13,543 bases of DNA from Thermoplasmata archaeon (GTDB lineage: Archaea > Thermoplasmatota > Thermoplasmata > Thermoplasmatales > Thermoplasmataceae). Positions 12,405 through 13,543 of this stretch are shown here, in pieces. A program made the translations under genes and the position numbers. Under the pieces are notes generated by a model that worked only from the letters and a program-made list of their open reading frames with translations, did not search any database and was not told the DNA's origin. Position 1 is the first letter of the stretch; each line of letters opens with the position of its first letter. The stretch covers positions 1 through 13,543 of the forward strand of contig JAJYYD010000055.1 in NCBI GenBank assembly GCA_021801305.1. Reading direction: 5' to 3'.

Positions 12405-12420
12405 ATACCATAAAAGGTAT
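12405..12420 (+). promoter_or_regulatory. Palindrome over the TATA box of the YbjQ gene, operator candidate
   Basis: ATACCATAAAAGGTAT has perfect 5-base arms (ATACC/GGTAT) around ATAAAA, which itself looks like the TATA element. Transcription would start near 12438, leaving a leader of about 15 bases that carries the SD. A repressor bound to the arms would block TBP. Confidence 0.45.
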
Positions 12421-12441
12421 GAAGCCAGAGAACCCAAAATT

Positions 12442-12447
12442 GAGGTG
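12442..12447 (+). promoter_or_regulatory. Strong Shine-Dalgarno site of the YbjQ gene
   Basis: GAGGTG sits 5 bases before the ATG at 12453 and matches the archaeal anti-SD well. It fixes the start and shows this is a leadered mRNA, unlike several neighbouring genes. Confidence 0.65.
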
Positions 12448-12452
12448 TCTAC

Positions 12453-12821
12453 ATGGCGGATGAATCTGGAATTGTTATGGTTACGATGAATTATGTGCCC
12501 GGGAAGAAGATAACCAAGGTCATAGGCACAATATGGGGAATAACTGTCAGAAGCAGAGGAATTGGCGGAAACATCATGGCAGGACTCAGGTCCCTGGGTG
12601 GAGGAGAGATAAAGGAATATTCCAAGATGCTTTTTGATGCCAGGAACACTGCAATGGACCGGCTGAAAGATGCTGCTAAACAGCTTGGTGCAAATGCCGT
12701 AATCGAGCTGAGATTCGATTCCTCTGATATAGGACAGGTAATGACGGAGATCGTGGCATACGGCACTGCTGTAGTCATTGAGGATGCTTCAGGAACTGCA
12801 GAAAGAGTCTCTCTATCATAA
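12453..12821 (+). CDS. YbjQ/UPF0145 family protein
   Basis: The 122-residue protein shows the YbjQ (UPF0145, often called heavy-metal-binding domain) pattern: a first strand and loop VPGKKITKVIGTIWGITVRS (15-34), RGIGGNIMAGLRSLGGGEIKEYS (35-57 region), a long helix with ARNTAMDRLKDAAKQLGANAVI (63-84 region) and a last strand pair ELRFDSS ... EIVAYGTAVVI (85-109). It has about ten extra residues at each end relative to the usual 103-110. YbjQ proteins form ring-like pentamers in structural studies; their role is not settled. No cysteine is present, arguing against classic heavy-metal binding by thiols. Clear GAGGTG site 5 bases before the ATG. The membrane protein gene begins 23 bases after its stop, so the two are likely co-transcribed. 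Confidence 0.92.
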   Translation: MADESGIVMVTMNYVPGKKITKVIGTIWGITVRSRGIGGNIMAGLRSLGGGEIKEYSKMLFDARNTAMDRLKDAAKQLGANAVIELRFDSSDIGQVMTEIVAYGTAVVIEDASGTAERVSLS

Positions 12822-12844
12822 CAACCTTTGTTTTGCGGTGAAAT

Positions 12845-13534
12845 TTGTCTTCAAAATTCAGCACCCCGGGCTTCTCTGCCATAAGGGCGGTAGGCTTGGG
12901 TGTCCTGTATATGGTTGTTGCGCTTATAGCACAGGAAGTTATAGAGTCCTTGCCTGCAATAATCTTTCTTTTTTACCATGGATTTGACGTTTCATCCCTT
13001 ATCAAGCTGTATCCGGCATTTCTTTCGCACAATTACATACCATATTCTATATTCATTGGAGGAGTGGCCGGATCATTTCAGGAAGGAGCAACCTACATTG
13101 CTGTTGATACCCGGAAGAAAAATGCAGCCCTGTTCATTGGACTGGGATTTGCGGTTGTTGACATAGTTGTTCTGCTGGCGGAAACGCTTCTTGGCGGAAA
13201 ACCTGTTTCCAGATTTGAATCATTTCTTATCTTCCTGAACATCCTTTCACCACTGATGTTTCATCCTGGGACTGCAACGTTCATGAAATGGGGATGGCTC
13301 ATGGATAAGCGCAGAATGACGCTTCTTGTGAGCATACTTATACATGCGGTGATTGACGGCGGCCTTGTCTATGTGGATTACTATATCGATTTTCACCCGC
13401 TTCTCTACCATACTTTAGTTTATGAATACTGGGCTATTGTTATGATAATCTCAGTTGCAATATTCGTAACAGGCATCTCCCTGTTGAGAAAAGTTCAGGA
13501 TGTGGAGATACCACAAAAACCCGTTGTCTACTAA
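12845..13534 (+). CDS. Multi-pass membrane protein, YhfC-like intramembrane protease fold with degenerate active site
   Basis: A 229-residue integral membrane protein with about six to seven hydrophobic segments (roughly 14-43, 66-78, 95-113, 125-147, 157-177, 187-212). Segment order and motifs resemble YhfC-type intramembrane metalloproteases: GSFQEGATY (76-84) stands where YhfC proteins have a FEE-G-RY type motif, GLGFAVVDIV (99-108) corresponds to a GLGHGG-like stretch, LMFH (137-140) and ILIHAVID (164-171) match the two later histidine motifs. The first Glu of EE is Gln79, Arg is Thr83, and the GLGH histidine is Phe102, so proteolysis is doubtful; His140, His167 and Asp171 remain. The TTG at 12845 is used because GCGGTGA lies just upstream and no ATG precedes the first membrane segment. 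The family assignment is from memory and moderate. Confidence 0.75.
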   Translation: MSSKFSTPGFSAIRAVGLGVLYMVVALIAQEVIESLPAIIFLFYHGFDVSSLIKLYPAFLSHNYIPYSIFIGGVAGSFQEGATYIAVDTRKKNAALFIGLGFAVVDIVVLLAETLLGGKPVSRFESFLIFLNILSPLMFHPGTATFMKWGWLMDKRRMTLLVSILIHAVIDGGLVYVDYYIDFHPLLYHTLVYEYWAIVMIISVAIFVTGISLLRKVQDVEIPQKPVVY

Positions 13535-13543
13535 AATTTAATC

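Noticed and set aside
1..13543. tRNA, rRNA, CRISPR array, insertion sequence or att site
   Set aside because: No cloverleaf with a TTCGA arm, no regularly spaced repeats, and no transposase or integrase motif was seen in any gap or gene.

Overview
The window looks like chromosomal DNA from a euryarchaeon, most likely a Thermoplasmatales relative. This is inferred from gene content and signals, not from a database match. Leader-less genes with a TATA box about 25 bases upstream are common, Shine-Dalgarno-like GGTGATC/GAGGTG motifs appear mainly inside operons or on leadered transcripts, arginine is mostly AGG/AGA, and ATA is common for isoleucine. I see no insertion sequence, CRISPR array, tRNA or rRNA.

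Left block (1-3759, + strand): an iron-sulfur assembly operon. In order it holds the C-terminal half of SufB, SufD, a SufS-type cysteine desulfurase, a SufU/IscU-type protein and a small [4Fe-4S] ferredoxin. Genes overlap or nearly touch, so this is one transcript; SufC is probably just upstream, outside the window. SufS takes sulfur from cysteine, SufU relays or scaffolds it, and SufB-SufD (with SufC) assemble clusters. The ferredoxin may be a client or an electron source.

Second block (3737-6054, - strand): a four-CBS-domain protein translationally coupled (ATGA) to glycyl-tRNA synthetase. The synthetase gene overlaps the ferredoxin gene tail to tail.

Third block (6134-9164, + strand): a DUF1028 Ntn-hydrolase-like protein, a UPF0173 metallo-beta-lactamase-fold hydrolase, a sugar-nucleotidyltransferase fused to a metal-less cupin-like tail, and a small conserved-looking archaeal protein.

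Fourth block (9165-11700, - strand): a VOC-fold protein and a tail-anchored membrane protein, followed by a separately promoted fused double permease of an ABC importer. The permease start region is odd: a ten-codon leaderless reading frame ends on top of its GTG start.

Right block (11828-13534, + strand): a small SAM methyltransferase, a YbjQ/UPF0145 protein behind a palindromic promoter, and a multi-pass membrane protein resembling a degenerate YhfC-type intramembrane protease.

Nothing here is a plainly new defence or mobile system. The most unusual items are the apparent internal duplication beside the SufS active site, the SufU with IscU-like spacing, the dead cupin on the nucleotidyltransferase, the permease micro-ORF or frameshift, and a T10 tract inside the last codons of the tail-anchored gene.
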